Source of the DNA: CAYLNH01 sp964384625
GTDB taxonomy: Bacteria; Verrucomicrobiota; Lentisphaeria; JABSQK01
Direction: 5' to 3'
NCBI GenBank assembly: GCA_964384625.1
Contig: CAYLNH010000194.1
Location: 1 to 13,788 of the forward strand
DNA: 13,788 nt
The translations under genes and the position numbers were made by a program. The first letter of the stretch is position 1; the number at the start of each line of letters is the position of its first letter. This document shows, one piece after another, positions 6,486-13,768 of this stretch. The notes under the pieces were generated by a model. The model searched no databases and was not told the origin of the DNA. It worked only from the letters and a program-made list of their open reading frames with translations.

Positions 6486-8711
6486 TTAGAGGCTGGGCTT
6501 GACCTCTTCGTATTCGTAGACGTCGACGATGTCGCCTTCTTCGAAGTCGAGGAAGTTGTCCAGGCGGATGCCGCATTCCTGGCCGGCGCGCACTTCCTTG
6601 ACGTCGTCCTGGAAGTGTCGGAGGGAGACGATATCGCCGTTGTAGATCAGCTCGTTCTGGCGCAGCACGCGGGCTTTGGCGGTGACCCGTACGGCGCCCT
6701 CGGTGACGGCGCAGCCGCAGATCTTGCCGCCGTTCGACAGCGTGAAGATCTTCTGGATCTTGGCTTTGCCGACGGGGCGTTCGCGGTGCTCGGGTTCGAG
6801 CTTGCCGACCATGGCTTCCTTGATCTGTTCGACCAGTTCGTAGATGACGCTGTACAGGCGGATCTCGATGCCTTCGCGTTTGGCGATGGCGTTGACGCCG
6901 GGATTGACGCGGACGTGGAACCCGACCACCATCGCCTGGGACGCCGATGCCAGCAGGATATCGTTCTCGGTGATCGCGCCGACGCCGGAGAGTACAATAT
7001 CCAGATGGATCTTCGGCGAGTCCAGTTTGTGCAGGGCGTCGCAGACGGCCTCGCAGGTGCCGGCGACGTCGGTCTTGACGATGACCTTCAGGTCGAGGCG
7101 TTTCTCGGCGGCCATCTTTTCAAAGAGATCTTCAAGACTGGCGGCGGTCTGCGGGGCGAGATCTTCTTCGCGCTGTTTGACGCCGCGCTCGGCAGCCAGC
7201 CGTTTGGCCGTCTTTTCATCACCGCAGACGGCGACCGTATCGCCGCAATTGGGAACGCCGTCAAGGCCGACGATTTTGACGGGGGTGCTGGGGCCGGCCT
7301 GTTTGAGGCGTTTGCCGTGGCTGTCGATCAGGGCTTTGACGCGGCCGTAGTACTGGCCGCAGATGACGGCGTCACCGGCTTTGATGGTGCCGTTCTGGAC
7401 GATCACGCTCGCGGTGGTGCCGAGTCCCTGTTCGATATTGGATTCAATGACGACGGCCCGGCCGGGCAGCTTGGGATTGGCCCGGAGTTCGAGCATCTCG
7501 CTTTCGAGCAGGATGCGTTCGAGCAGGTCGTCGAGACCGTCGCCGGTTTCGGCGGAGACGCGGACGGCGCCGAATTCGCCGCCCCAGTCCTCGGGCATCA
7601 TTTCGTTTTCCATCATCTGGCGCAGGACTTTTTCCGGGTCGGCCGTGGCCAGATCCATCTTGTTGACGGCGACGATGATCTGGACGCCGGCGGCCTTGGC
7701 ATGGTTCATGGCTTCGATAGTCTGCGGCATGAACCCGTCGTCGGCGGCGACAACGAGGATGACGATATCGGTCACGTTGGCGCCGCGGGCGCGCATGGCG
7801 GTGAACGCGGCGTGACCGGGGGTATCGATGAAGGTGATTTTCTGGCCGTTGTGCTCGATCTGGCTGGCGCCGACATGCTGGGTGATCCGGCCGGCTTCGC
7901 CTTCGACGACAGAGGTATTGCGCATCTTGTCCTGCAGGGAGGTCTTGCCGTGGTCGACATGGCCGAGGAAGGTGACGATGGGCGGCCGCGGCTCCACTTC
8001 GGCATCGTCGAAGACGACCTCTTCCGGTTCCGGCTCTGCTTCTTTGGCCGGCGCCGAGCCGGCGCCCTTGCCGCGCTTGCCGGCAACCAGTTCGAAGCCG
8101 TGGTTGGCGGCGATCGTCTGCGCCACTTCGGTGTCGATGGACTGCGTGATATTGGCCATGATGTTCTGCTGCATGAGTTCCATGATCAGAACATTCGGTT
8201 TGATGTCCATCGCTTCGGCGAGCGTCTTGACGACGATCGGCGGCTTCAGCTCGATGCGCCTGTCGTCGTCGTCCTCATCCTCGTCGGTTTTATCGTCGTG
8301 TTTGTGTTTCTTCTGTTTGGGCCCGCGGAGGCGTTCCTGTTGGGGATCGAGCTTGGCGTACTTCGGTTCGTACTTGGGTTGGAAGTCGCCTTCCTTGACC
8401 AGCAGCGGATCCTCGGCGTCGTATTCCTCTTCGGTCTTGGCCTCGACGTCTTCCGGGAGGTGGACTTTGGGTTCGTCGTCGGCGGCCGGGGCTGCCGTCG
8501 CCGGGGCGTCGTCGGCCGCCGGCTTGTCAGCGGCGTCGGTGGCGGTGCCGTCCTGCATCAGCTCTTCGATCAGGGCGGCGGTTTCTTCATCGACTGTCGA
8601 GGCATGCGATTTGACCTCGATCCCTTCCTTTTTCAGAAAGGCAATGACCTCGTCGTTCGGTTTCCCGACGCGCTTGGCCAGTTGGTATACGCGTATCTTC
8701 TTGCCTGCCAT
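6486..8711 (-). CDS. infB: Translation initiation factor IF-2
   Basis: GTPase that brings initiator fMet-tRNA to the 30S subunit and promotes subunit joining. The 741 residues comprise an N-terminal IF2N subdomain (about 3-52), an acidic low-complexity linker (about 53-150), a second IF2N-like segment (about 152-207), and the GTPase domain. The latter has GHVDHGKT (250-257), the switch I stretch GRITQHVGA, DTPGH (296-300), NKMD (350-353) and SAETG (386-390). Domains II to IV follow to the C-terminus, which ends in a DFEEGDIVDVYEYEEV pattern. The switch I residue before ITQH is Arg where Gly is more usual. It starts 26 bases after the nusA stop, with an AGAGGT site near the ATG. Intact and essential in all bacteria studied. 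Confidence 0.99.
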   Translation of the reverse strand: MAGKKIRVYQLAKRVGKPNDEVIAFLKKEGIEVKSHASTVDEETAALIEELMQDGTATDAADKPAADDAPATAAPAADDEPKVHLPEDVEAKTEEEYDAEDPLLVKEGDFQPKYEPKYAKLDPQQERLRGPKQKKHKHDDKTDEDEDDDDRRIELKPPIVVKTLAEAMDIKPNVLIMELMQQNIMANITQSIDTEVAQTIAANHGFELVAGKRGKGAGSAPAKEAEPEPEEVVFDDAEVEPRPPIVTFLGHVDHGKTSLQDKMRNTSVVEGEAGRITQHVGASQIEHNGQKITFIDTPGHAAFTAMRARGANVTDIVILVVAADDGFMPQTIEAMNHAKAAGVQIIVAVNKMDLATADPEKVLRQMMENEMMPEDWGGEFGAVRVSAETGDGLDDLLERILLESEMLELRANPKLPGRAVVIESNIEQGLGTTASVIVQNGTIKAGDAVICGQYYGRVKALIDSHGKRLKQAGPSTPVKIVGLDGVPNCGDTVAVCGDEKTAKRLAAERGVKQREEDLAPQTAASLEDLFEKMAAEKRLDLKVIVKTDVAGTCEAVCDALHKLDSPKIHLDIVLSGVGAITENDILLASASQAMVVGFHVRVNPGVNAIAKREGIEIRLYSVIYELVEQIKEAMVGKLEPEHRERPVGKAKIQKIFTLSNGGKICGCAVTEGAVRVTAKARVLRQNELIYNGDIVSLRHFQDDVKEVRAGQECGIRLDNFLDFEEGDIVDVYEYEEVKPSL

Positions 8712-8737
8712 TTTGTACCTCTACCTCGCCGCCGGAG

Positions 8738-9976
8738 CTACTCCTCGGCAGCCTGCTGGATGACTTGGTCAGCCGTGTCTTCGTCAATGCCGTCGATGGC
8801 CATCAGATCGGATTTGTCGGCTGCCCGAATGCCCTCGATCGTCAGGAACCCGTTATCCACGAGGAGCTTGGCAGCATCTTCGGAGATCTCCAGAGTTTCG
8901 ACCAGGGCCGCTGTCATGCGGTTTACTTTTTCTTCGAAAGTGATTTCTTCCTCGACTTCGATCTTCTTGATATCGATCTTCCACCCCGTCAGCTTCGCGG
9001 TCAGCCGTGCGTTCTGCCCGCGCTTGCCGATGGCCAGGGACAACTGGTCCGGATCGACCCAGATCGTCACCTGGTTGCTTTCTTCGTCGATCGTCAGATC
9101 TTTGATCTCCGCCGGCTGCAGCGCCTTGGCGATGTAACTCTTGACGTCGTCGTCCCAACGGACGATATCGACCTTCTCGCCGCTGAGTTCGCGGACGATC
9201 GCTTTGACGCGACTGCCGCGGATGCCGACGCAGGCGCCGACCGGATCGACCTTGGCGTCATTGCTGTGAACGGCGATCTTGCTGCGGTAGCCCGGCTCGC
9301 GGGCGACCGCCTTGATCTCGACGATGCCTTCGGCGATTTCAGTGACCTCGCGGGCGAAAAGTTCGCGCACGAGTGTTTCATGCGCCCGGGAGACGCGCAG
9401 CACCGGCCCGGGCCGGTCGTCGTTGATCTCGATCAGGACGCAGGCCACATGGTCGCCGACCTGGTAGTCTTCGGTGGGGATGCGTTCGCCGTGAGGCAGG
9501 ATGCCCTCATGACCGCTGAAATCGACGACCACGTCGCCCTTTTCGAACCGGGTAACAACGCCGTAGAGCACTTCACCGACGCGGTCGCGGTATTCTTCGC
9601 GGACCAGTTCTTTCTCGACCTGCCGCAGGCGCTGGAAGATGCCCTGTCTGGTGGTCTGGGCGACGATACGGCCCAGGTCCTGGGGCGGAATATCGATTTC
9701 GATGCTGTCGCCGACCTTGGCATCCGGCACTTTCGCCCGGGCGTCGGCCGCCGACATCTCGGTTTCCGGGTCGTCGACTTCCTCCACGACGGTCACGGTG
9801 GCGGTGGCGGTAATATCGCCGGTCTTCGGATTCAGGCTGACCTTCAGGTCGTTGGGTCCCATGGACTTCTTGGCGGCCGACTCCAGGGCCTCCTCAATTA
9901 CGCGGGTGATTACTTCGCGTTCAAGGCCGCGGTCCCGTTCGAGGTAATCCAGGACGGCGAGCAAATCATTATTCAT
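8738..9976 (-). CDS. nusA: Transcription termination/antitermination factor NusA
   Basis: Binds RNA polymerase and nascent RNA and modulates pausing, termination and antitermination. The 412 residues carry the N-terminal polymerase-binding domain (1-125), an S1 domain (about 130-197), KH1 (with GACVGIRGSRVKAI at 247-260) and KH2 (with SLAIGKRGQNARL at 313-325). A single C-terminal helix-hairpin-helix/acidic repeat (about 355-412) follows. E. coli NusA has two such repeats, so this resembles a one-repeat form. The ATG at 9976 has AGAGGA about 9 bases upstream. It is the first gene of the operon. The usual upstream partner rimP is missing; instead an intrinsic terminator lies 69-96 bases before the start. 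Confidence 0.99.
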   Translation of the reverse strand: MNNDLLAVLDYLERDRGLEREVITRVIEEALESAAKKSMGPNDLKVSLNPKTGDITATATVTVVEEVDDPETEMSAADARAKVPDAKVGDSIEIDIPPQDLGRIVAQTTRQGIFQRLRQVEKELVREEYRDRVGEVLYGVVTRFEKGDVVVDFSGHEGILPHGERIPTEDYQVGDHVACVLIEINDDRPGPVLRVSRAHETLVRELFAREVTEIAEGIVEIKAVAREPGYRSKIAVHSNDAKVDPVGACVGIRGSRVKAIVRELSGEKVDIVRWDDDVKSYIAKALQPAEIKDLTIDEESNQVTIWVDPDQLSLAIGKRGQNARLTAKLTGWKIDIKKIEVEEEITFEEKVNRMTAALVETLEISEDAAKLLVDNGFLTIEGIRAADKSDLMAIDGIDEDTADQVIQQAAEE

Positions 9977-10016
9977 GTCAAATCATCCTCTGCTTTGGCC
10001 TCACGGGCCGGTCTCC

Positions 10017-10030
10017 GGTCCCGTCGGACC
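10017..10030 (-). other. Small hairpin in the nusA leader
   Basis: GGTCC, a four-base loop and GGACC lie between the terminator T-run and the nusA ribosome binding site. At 5 bp it is modest alone, but it is one of three consecutive stems in the putative leader. Confidence 0.3.
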
Positions 10031-10044
10031 CGGAGAATCATCGG

Positions 10045-10072
10045 AAAAAAAAAGTGGGATAAAACCCACTTT
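10045..10072 (-). terminator. Intrinsic (rho-independent) terminator directly upstream of nusA
   Basis: On the minus strand AAAGTGGG (10072-10065) pairs perfectly with CCCACTTT (10058-10051) around a six-base TTTTAT loop, followed by at least six further T residues (10050-10045). This is the clearest regulatory structure in the window. It ends about 68 bases before the nusA ATG. It may simply end transcripts from the Sel1-repeat gene, whose stop is 168 bases upstream. If the nusA promoter lies before it, it would act as an attenuator. The plus strand lacks an adequate T-run, so the orientation is clear. Confidence 0.85.
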
Positions 10073-10091
10073 CATCAGTGCGTCGGTTTTG

Positions 10092-10109
10092 GTTGCCGCC
10101 ACGGGCAAC
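10092..10109 (-). other. Perfect 6-bp hairpin in the nusA leader
   Basis: GTTGCC and GGCAAC are separated by six bases, a few bases downstream of the candidate nusA promoter -10 box. It would form right at the 5' end of the leader RNA, before the terminator. Confidence 0.4.
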
Positions 10110-10116
10110 AGGCTTT

Positions 10117-10144
10117 ACTATAGGAAGCTTTGAGGGGGGTGCAA
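10117..10144 (-). promoter_or_regulatory. Candidate sigma-70-type promoter for the nusA operon
   Basis: Minus-strand TATAGT (10122-10117) matches the -10 consensus in five of six bases. TTGCAC (10144-10139) sits 16 bases upstream as a weak -35 box matching only the TTG. It faces nusA and lies before the terminator, giving a leader of about 135 bases. I saw no better promoter between the terminator and the nusA start. Confidence 0.4.
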
Positions 10145-10192
10145 GCGCAAAATACGGGAAATCAGCCACTTGCCGGCGGTTGCGGTTCGTGT

Positions 10193-10237
10193 CGCAAAGC
10201 TTTCCGGTGCAATTGGATGTGCTTCGGATGCTTTGCG
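10193..10237 (-). repeat. Inverted repeat just after the Sel1-repeat gene
   Basis: CGCAAAGC (10193-10200) and GCTTTGCG (10230-10237) are perfect 8-bp complements separated by 29 bases, starting 2 bases beyond the stop codon at 10240. There is no T-run. It may help stabilise the 3' end of that mRNA (inference). Confidence 0.3.
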
Positions 10238-10239
10238 GC

Positions 10240-11568
10240 TCAGGGATTGGCCTGCAGCGCTTCGCGGGCTGCGGTGCTGCCGAGGCCGGCGGCCTTGGTG
10301 AGCAGGAGCTTCGCTTTTGCCGGATCCTTGTCGACGCCGCGTCCATCGCGGTAGGCGAGTCCGACTTTGGCCAGCGCGGCGGGGTGGTCGCTGAGCGCTG
10401 CCTGCGAGTAGGCCGCGAAGGCCAGCTTGGGGTCGGCCTCGATGGGCTTGCCGTCGGCATTGTAGCCTTTGCCGGTTTCATAGAGCAGGCCGAGGCGATA
10501 ATGGGCCTGGGGCAGTCCGGCGTCGGCGGCGCGCTTGATGTAGGTGAAGGCCAGGGCCGGCTTGGCCGCGGCGCCCTTGCCGAGATCGTAACAGACGCCG
10601 ACGTTGTAGAGTGCCAATGGCGGCGGGTTGTCGTCGGCGGCGGCGCTGAGGTAGAGTTCAAGGGCTTTGGCATCGTTCTGCTTGACGCCTTTGCCGCGGG
10701 CGTAGCAGGCGCCGAGGTTCACCATGGCGTGGGGGTCGCCGAGTTCGGCCGCCTTTTCATACCATTTGGTTGCGGCGCTGATGGACTTGGGCATGCCGAT
10801 GCCGTGTTCGTAGCAGTAGCCGATGCGGGTCATGGCTTCGGGCGATTTGCCGGCGGCGTTCCACAGGTGGTCGACCATTTTGCGGGCATCGGCTTTGATC
10901 GGGGGGTATTTTCCGGCATAGCAGCTGGCCAGGAGAAGCTGTGCCTCGACGCTGCCGGTGATCGCCGCTTTTTCGAGAAAGGGGATGGCGGCGGGCGGAT
11001 TGGCCCGGCGGCCGATGCCTTTGAGCAGAATCCGGGCATACTCGATCTGACAGATCTGGTTGCCGGCTTCGGCGGCGGCTTTGAAATGGAGGGCCGCCTT
11101 TTCCGGCTGTTTCAATTCGCGATACGTGAAGGCGGCATAGTGGTGGCCCTCCGGCAGACCGTGTTCAATGGCCAGCAGGTAATACTCCAGCGCCTTCTGC
11201 TTGTCCGGCTTGATTTTCAGAAAGCGGTAATATTCGTCGTAGCAGATCCCGAGATAGAGCAGGGCGCGCGGATTCCGTTTCTCGCTGGTGCCTTCTTCCC
11301 GGGGTTCGGCGGCGCGGCGCAGCCATTTCAGGGCATTCTTCGGGTGCGGCGTCAGTCCGTATTTCCCCGTGAGATAGCCCAGACCCAGTTGCAGCTGGGC
11401 CTTGGCGTTGTCGTCCTTGGCCAGTTTGAGGAGACGTTTTTCGACGGTTGCCGGGTCTTCCGGCCGCCTTGGCGGCGGCGCGTTTGTCTGAGCCTGCAAC
11501 GGGCTCTGGATCAGGAGCGCGGCCAGCCCCAGAGTAAGCGATAACACCGGTCTGGTGATCCAGTACAT
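10240..11568 (-). CDS. Secreted Sel1-repeat (TPR-like) protein
   Basis: A 442-residue protein with a signal peptide (about 1-27: MYWITRP, a hydrophobic core, then a QAQ cleavage region) followed by about ten Sel1-like repeats of 35-45 residues. Clear units include AMTRIGYCYEHGIGMPKS, AMVNLGACYARGKGV, LYNVGVCYDLGKG, AHYRLGLLYETGKGY and ALAKVGLAYRDGRGV, each followed by an A-A-x-x-G helix end. Sel1 repeats form alpha-solenoids that bind other proteins; the partner cannot be deduced. The ATG at 11568 is chosen because AAGGA lies 7 bases upstream and the signal peptide starts there. The frame stays open further upstream, but that stretch is antisense to larB. It diverges from larB and probably ends at the terminator before nusA. 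Confidence 0.87.
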   Translation of the reverse strand: MYWITRPVLSLTLGLAALLIQSPLQAQTNAPPPRRPEDPATVEKRLLKLAKDDNAKAQLQLGLGYLTGKYGLTPHPKNALKWLRRAAEPREEGTSEKRNPRALLYLGICYDEYYRFLKIKPDKQKALEYYLLAIEHGLPEGHHYAAFTYRELKQPEKAALHFKAAAEAGNQICQIEYARILLKGIGRRANPPAAIPFLEKAAITGSVEAQLLLASCYAGKYPPIKADARKMVDHLWNAAGKSPEAMTRIGYCYEHGIGMPKSISAATKWYEKAAELGDPHAMVNLGACYARGKGVKQNDAKALELYLSAAADDNPPPLALYNVGVCYDLGKGAAAKPALAFTYIKRAADAGLPQAHYRLGLLYETGKGYNADGKPIEADPKLAFAAYSQAALSDHPAALAKVGLAYRDGRGVDKDPAKAKLLLTKAAGLGSTAAREALQANP

Positions 11569-11575
11569 GGCGACA

Positions 11576-11580
11576 TCCTT
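11576..11580 (-). promoter_or_regulatory. Ribosome binding site fixing the start of the Sel1-repeat gene
   Basis: AAGGA on the minus strand, 7 bases before the ATG at 11568, sets that start against the long open stretch upstream. Confidence 0.6.
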
Positions 11581-11585
11581 GTTGT

Positions 11586-11642
11586 TTGACGGATCGTGAT
11601 TCAACCCTAAAGTTAACCTGTATTCTGCCCGGATGCTATAGG
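11586..11642 (+). promoter_or_regulatory. Candidate promoter elements for larB
   Basis: Two overlapping weak options face larB. TTGACG (11586-11591) pairs with TAAAGT (11608-11613) at a 16-base spacing, and TTAACC (11613-11618) pairs with TATAGG (11637-11642) at 18. Neither is strong, and the 132-base divergent region must also hold the Sel1-gene promoter. Confidence 0.3.
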
Positions 11643-11646
11643 GCAG
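11625..11646. promoter_or_regulatory. Dyad in the divergent Sel1-repeat / larB region, candidate operator
   Basis: CTGCCC (11625-11630) and GGGCAG (11641-11646) are perfect 6-base arms with a 10-base centre. The dyad overlaps one candidate -10 box for larB and lies 57 bases upstream of the Sel1-repeat start, so a bound regulator could affect both genes. Role inferred. Confidence 0.3.
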
Positions 11647-11700
11647 GACGTTTTCATTCCCGGCTCTATTCACTTTGAAGCCCCGACGAAAGAGACACAC

Positions 11701-12462
11701 GTGGACAACGAACGACTGGAACGCCTCCTGCAGAAGCTGGTTGCCGGCGATGCCGCGGTTGAGGAGGTCCTGGCGGAAGTCAGCGGCGACGGCGGCGAGG
11801 ATCTCGGGTTCGCACGGATCGACGGCCTGCGCGAGTCGCGCTGCGGCTTTCCGGAGGTCATCTACGGCGCCGGCAAAACCCCCGCCCAGCTTCTTGACAT
11901 CGCCCGTCATTTCGTGGCCGAAAAACGCAACCTGCTGGTAACCCGGCTGACGCCGGACGCCGCGGCCGGCATCACGACGGCGGTTGACGGCGCCGATTAC
12001 GATCCGTCGGGCCGGACGCTGTTGTGGTACGCCAAGCCGCCGGCGCGTCTGCCCGGCGATGTCGCGGTGGTTTGTGCGGGCACCTCTGATCTGCCCGTGG
12101 CGGATGAATGCTGCACCAGCCTGTCGTACTTCGGTCTCGAGCCCCGACGCGTGGTGGATGTCGGCGTCGCCGGCCTGCACCGCCTGCTGGCGCGCGGCGA
12201 GGACCTGGTGAAGGCGGATGTGGTCATCGTCATTGCCGGCATGGAAGGCGCCTTGCCCAGTGTGGTCGGCGGGCTGGTCGCCGTCCCCGTGATCGCGGTG
12301 CCGACGAGCGCCGGTTACGGCACGAGTTTCGGCGGCGTCACCGCTTTGCTCGGCATGCTCAACAGTTGCGCCAGCGGCGTCACGGTGGTCAACGTCGACA
12401 ACGGCTTCGGCGCCGCCTGCGCGGCGAAGCGGATCCTGCGCCAACGCCCCCGCCGGGGGTAA
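11701..12462 (+). CDS. larB: LarB, pyridinium-3,5-biscarboxylic acid mononucleotide synthase (nickel-pincer cofactor biosynthesis)
   Basis: LarB carboxylates and hydrolyses nicotinic acid adenine dinucleotide in the first step of the nickel-pincer cofactor used by lactate racemase and related enzymes. The 253 residues show the LarB N-terminus ending in CGFPEVIYGAGKT (48-60). The C-terminal PurE-like domain has AGTSDLPVADE (126-136), GVAGLHRLL (155-163), IAGMEGALPSVVGGL (178-192) and GYGTSFGGVTALLGMLNSCASG (205-226). Cys223 is at the position expected for the active-site Cys of the family. The start is GTG with only a weak GAAAGAGA ahead of it. No larC, larE or larA is in the window, so the later steps must be encoded elsewhere. 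A GC hairpin (12447-12459) abuts the stop codon but has no T-run. Confidence 0.92.
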   Translation: MDNERLERLLQKLVAGDAAVEEVLAEVSGDGGEDLGFARIDGLRESRCGFPEVIYGAGKTPAQLLDIARHFVAEKRNLLVTRLTPDAAAGITTAVDGADYDPSGRTLLWYAKPPARLPGDVAVVCAGTSDLPVADECCTSLSYFGLEPRRVVDVGVAGLHRLLARGEDLVKADVVIVIAGMEGALPSVVGGLVAVPVIAVPTSAGYGTSFGGVTALLGMLNSCASGVTVVNVDNGFGAACAAKRILRQRPRRG

Positions 12463-12734
12463 GTTGACCGATTCGTTAACTTCGCACCGCCCCGACTCCC
12501 AGGATGTCGAAACGGGACTCCCATACATAAGATAGAATACAGAGGGGGCCTGTGGCCGCAGCCAGAATGATCCTCAATCCCATCCTGATTTCTGACCAAG
12601 CTTTGACTTCCAGGCTGGTCCGCAAGGGGATAGGGCCGAATCTTCTTGCCTTCATTGCATTTGTGCCGGCCGCCCGGCATCTTTGTTCTCGAAGCCGGCT
12701 GGATCGACGGAAACTGCAAATGAGGAATGATGGA
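12463..12734. other. Intergenic stretch with no convincing gene
   Basis: These 272 bases follow larB. The frame of the next gene is open back to a GTG at 12552, but that part has no signal peptide or ribosome binding site and looks non-coding. TAGAAT (12533-12538) resembles a -10 box but has no matching -35, so no promoter is called. Confidence 0.5.
12722..12726 (+). promoter_or_regulatory. Ribosome binding site fixing the start of the secreted protein
   Basis: GAGGA lies 8 bases before the ATG at 12735. This favours 12735 over the ATG at 12720 and the GTG at 12552, and it puts the signal peptide at the N-terminus. Confidence 0.6.
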
Positions 12735-13664
12735 ATGAACCAGGTTTTACTTGCAGTCGCCTGTGCGACTGTCGCAATCAGTACGGTCGCGCAGGATTAC
12801 ATCATCCGTTTTGATCGTCCGGAAAAGGTGGGCGACAAGTACCGTCTCGACGCCACGGTTACCGAGAAGAGCAAACGGCAAGTGACAGGCGACGGACAGA
12901 ATCGCAAGATGAAGGAGTCCTTCCAGGTCCGGCTGGATGCCGCCGTGACGGTGCTTGAAGTGGACGAAACAGCGGAAATGACGAAGGGCAGGCTCGTCAT
13001 TGCCGGGTTTGAGCGGAAGGAGGATGACAAGGTCACGGTGTTGTTGAAGAAGGGGACGAAGTTGATGATCCAGGAGGACGTCAAGGGTGTGCAGTTCCTG
13101 GTCGGTGGACGGCCTGTGGCCGAGAACATCAAAGAAGCGCTTGAGCTGTTCTTCGACGCGGATGCGCGAAAAGAGGATGAGATTACCGACGACGAAGTCT
13201 TCGGCACGAAAGAACGGAAGAAGGTTGGCGATACCTGGCCCATCAACGCGGAACTCGCTGCCAGGCAGGCGACCGCGGAAGGAATAAAACTCGACCCCGG
13301 GAACGTGACGGGCGCGACCACGGTGGTAAAGAAAGAAACCGTCAACGGCACCCCGTGCCTGCGCTTGCGGTCGACCATGAAGGCGACGGGATTCCAGATG
13401 CCGATGCCGGGAATGACGTTGGATCAGTCCAAGGCAGCCGGTGTTTTTGAGGCCAGTTTCCCGATCGATCCGTCTCTGCCCTGTCTGCTCATGCGCGAGA
13501 GGTTCGAGGCCACGTTCTCCGGCAAGGGCCGGCCGGATCCGGACGGCCCGGAGGTGACGCTCGAAGCCGCCCACAATCGGTCTTCGGTCACCAGGATCAC
13601 AGTGCTCAAGCAATGCTGCCGGGCCGAGAAGAACTCGGCTGCTCAGAAGCATCCGGACCACTAG
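12735..13664 (+). CDS. Secreted protein of unknown function
   Basis: A 309-residue protein I do not recognise. Residues 1-20 (MNQVLLAVACATVAISTVAQ) form a signal peptide without a lipobox, so export to the periplasm or beyond is likely. The mature part alternates charged and hydrophobic residues in a way that suggests mostly beta-strands. A Lys/Glu/Asp-rich segment spans about 141-164 and is followed by KKVGDTWPI. PGMTLDQSKAAGVFEASFPIDPSLPC (225-250) looks like a conserved core, and the tail ends with a Cys-Cys pair (294-295). No catalytic motif or membrane anchor is visible. It stands alone after a 272-base gap. It could belong to one of the secreted DUF families common in PVC bacteria, but I cannot name one. 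Confidence 0.75.
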   Translation: MNQVLLAVACATVAISTVAQDYIIRFDRPEKVGDKYRLDATVTEKSKRQVTGDGQNRKMKESFQVRLDAAVTVLEVDETAEMTKGRLVIAGFERKEDDKVTVLLKKGTKLMIQEDVKGVQFLVGGRPVAENIKEALELFFDADARKEDEITDDEVFGTKERKKVGDTWPINAELAARQATAEGIKLDPGNVTGATTVVKKETVNGTPCLRLRSTMKATGFQMPMPGMTLDQSKAAGVFEASFPIDPSLPCLLMRERFEATFSGKGRPDPDGPEVTLEAAHNRSSVTRITVLKQCCRAEKNSAAQKHPDH

Positions 13665-13736
13665 ATGGGCTCGGCGTACGTTTTCCAGCCAGGGACGGCG
13701 GCCAGGCGCCGGTCCGGCCAGACGATGCCGAATAAG

Positions 13737-13768
13737 CGATGCGAGCATCGTGTCCCGCCTTGGCGGGA
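13737..13768. repeat. Two back-to-back hairpins at the window edge, REP-like
   Basis: CGATGC-GA-GCATCG (13737-13750) is followed 2 bases later by TCCCGCC-TT-GGCGGGA (13753-13768). Two adjacent perfect GC-rich stems downstream of a gene resemble dispersed intergenic repeats. A bidirectional transcription stop for the secreted-protein gene is possible, but the T-runs are weak. The surrounding stretch (13665-13788) is open in more than one minus-strand frame, so part of a gene entering from the right cannot be ruled out. Confidence 0.45.

Noticed and set aside
6615..9137. An 840-codon open frame on the plus strand opposite infB and nusA
   Set aside because: It lies wholly antisense to two unmistakable genes for most of its length, is rich in Asp/Gly/Val/Phe as expected of a shadow frame in GC-rich DNA, and shows no family motif.
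10078..11544. A 488-codon plus-strand open frame opposite the Sel1-repeat gene
   Set aside because: Antisense shadow: repetitive Gly/Phe/Val-rich composition mirrors the Sel1 repeats, and it runs through the nusA leader terminator.
12447..12459. A CCCCC-GCC-GGGGG hairpin at the larB stop as a terminator
   Set aside because: Only 5 bp with a three-base loop and no T-run following it.
11569..12528. Upstream extension of the Sel1-repeat frame across larB
   Set aside because: It is antisense to larB, lacks a ribosome binding site, and the signal peptide and AAGGA site clearly place the start at 11568.
12463..12545. A promoter for the secreted protein around TAGAAT (12533-12538)
   Set aside because: There is no acceptable -35 box at a suitable distance, and it lies about 200 bases from the chosen start.
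12747..13748. A 333-codon minus-strand frame opposite the secreted protein
   Set aside because: Arg/His/Leu-rich shadow frame. The plus-strand gene has a signal peptide and ribosome binding site.
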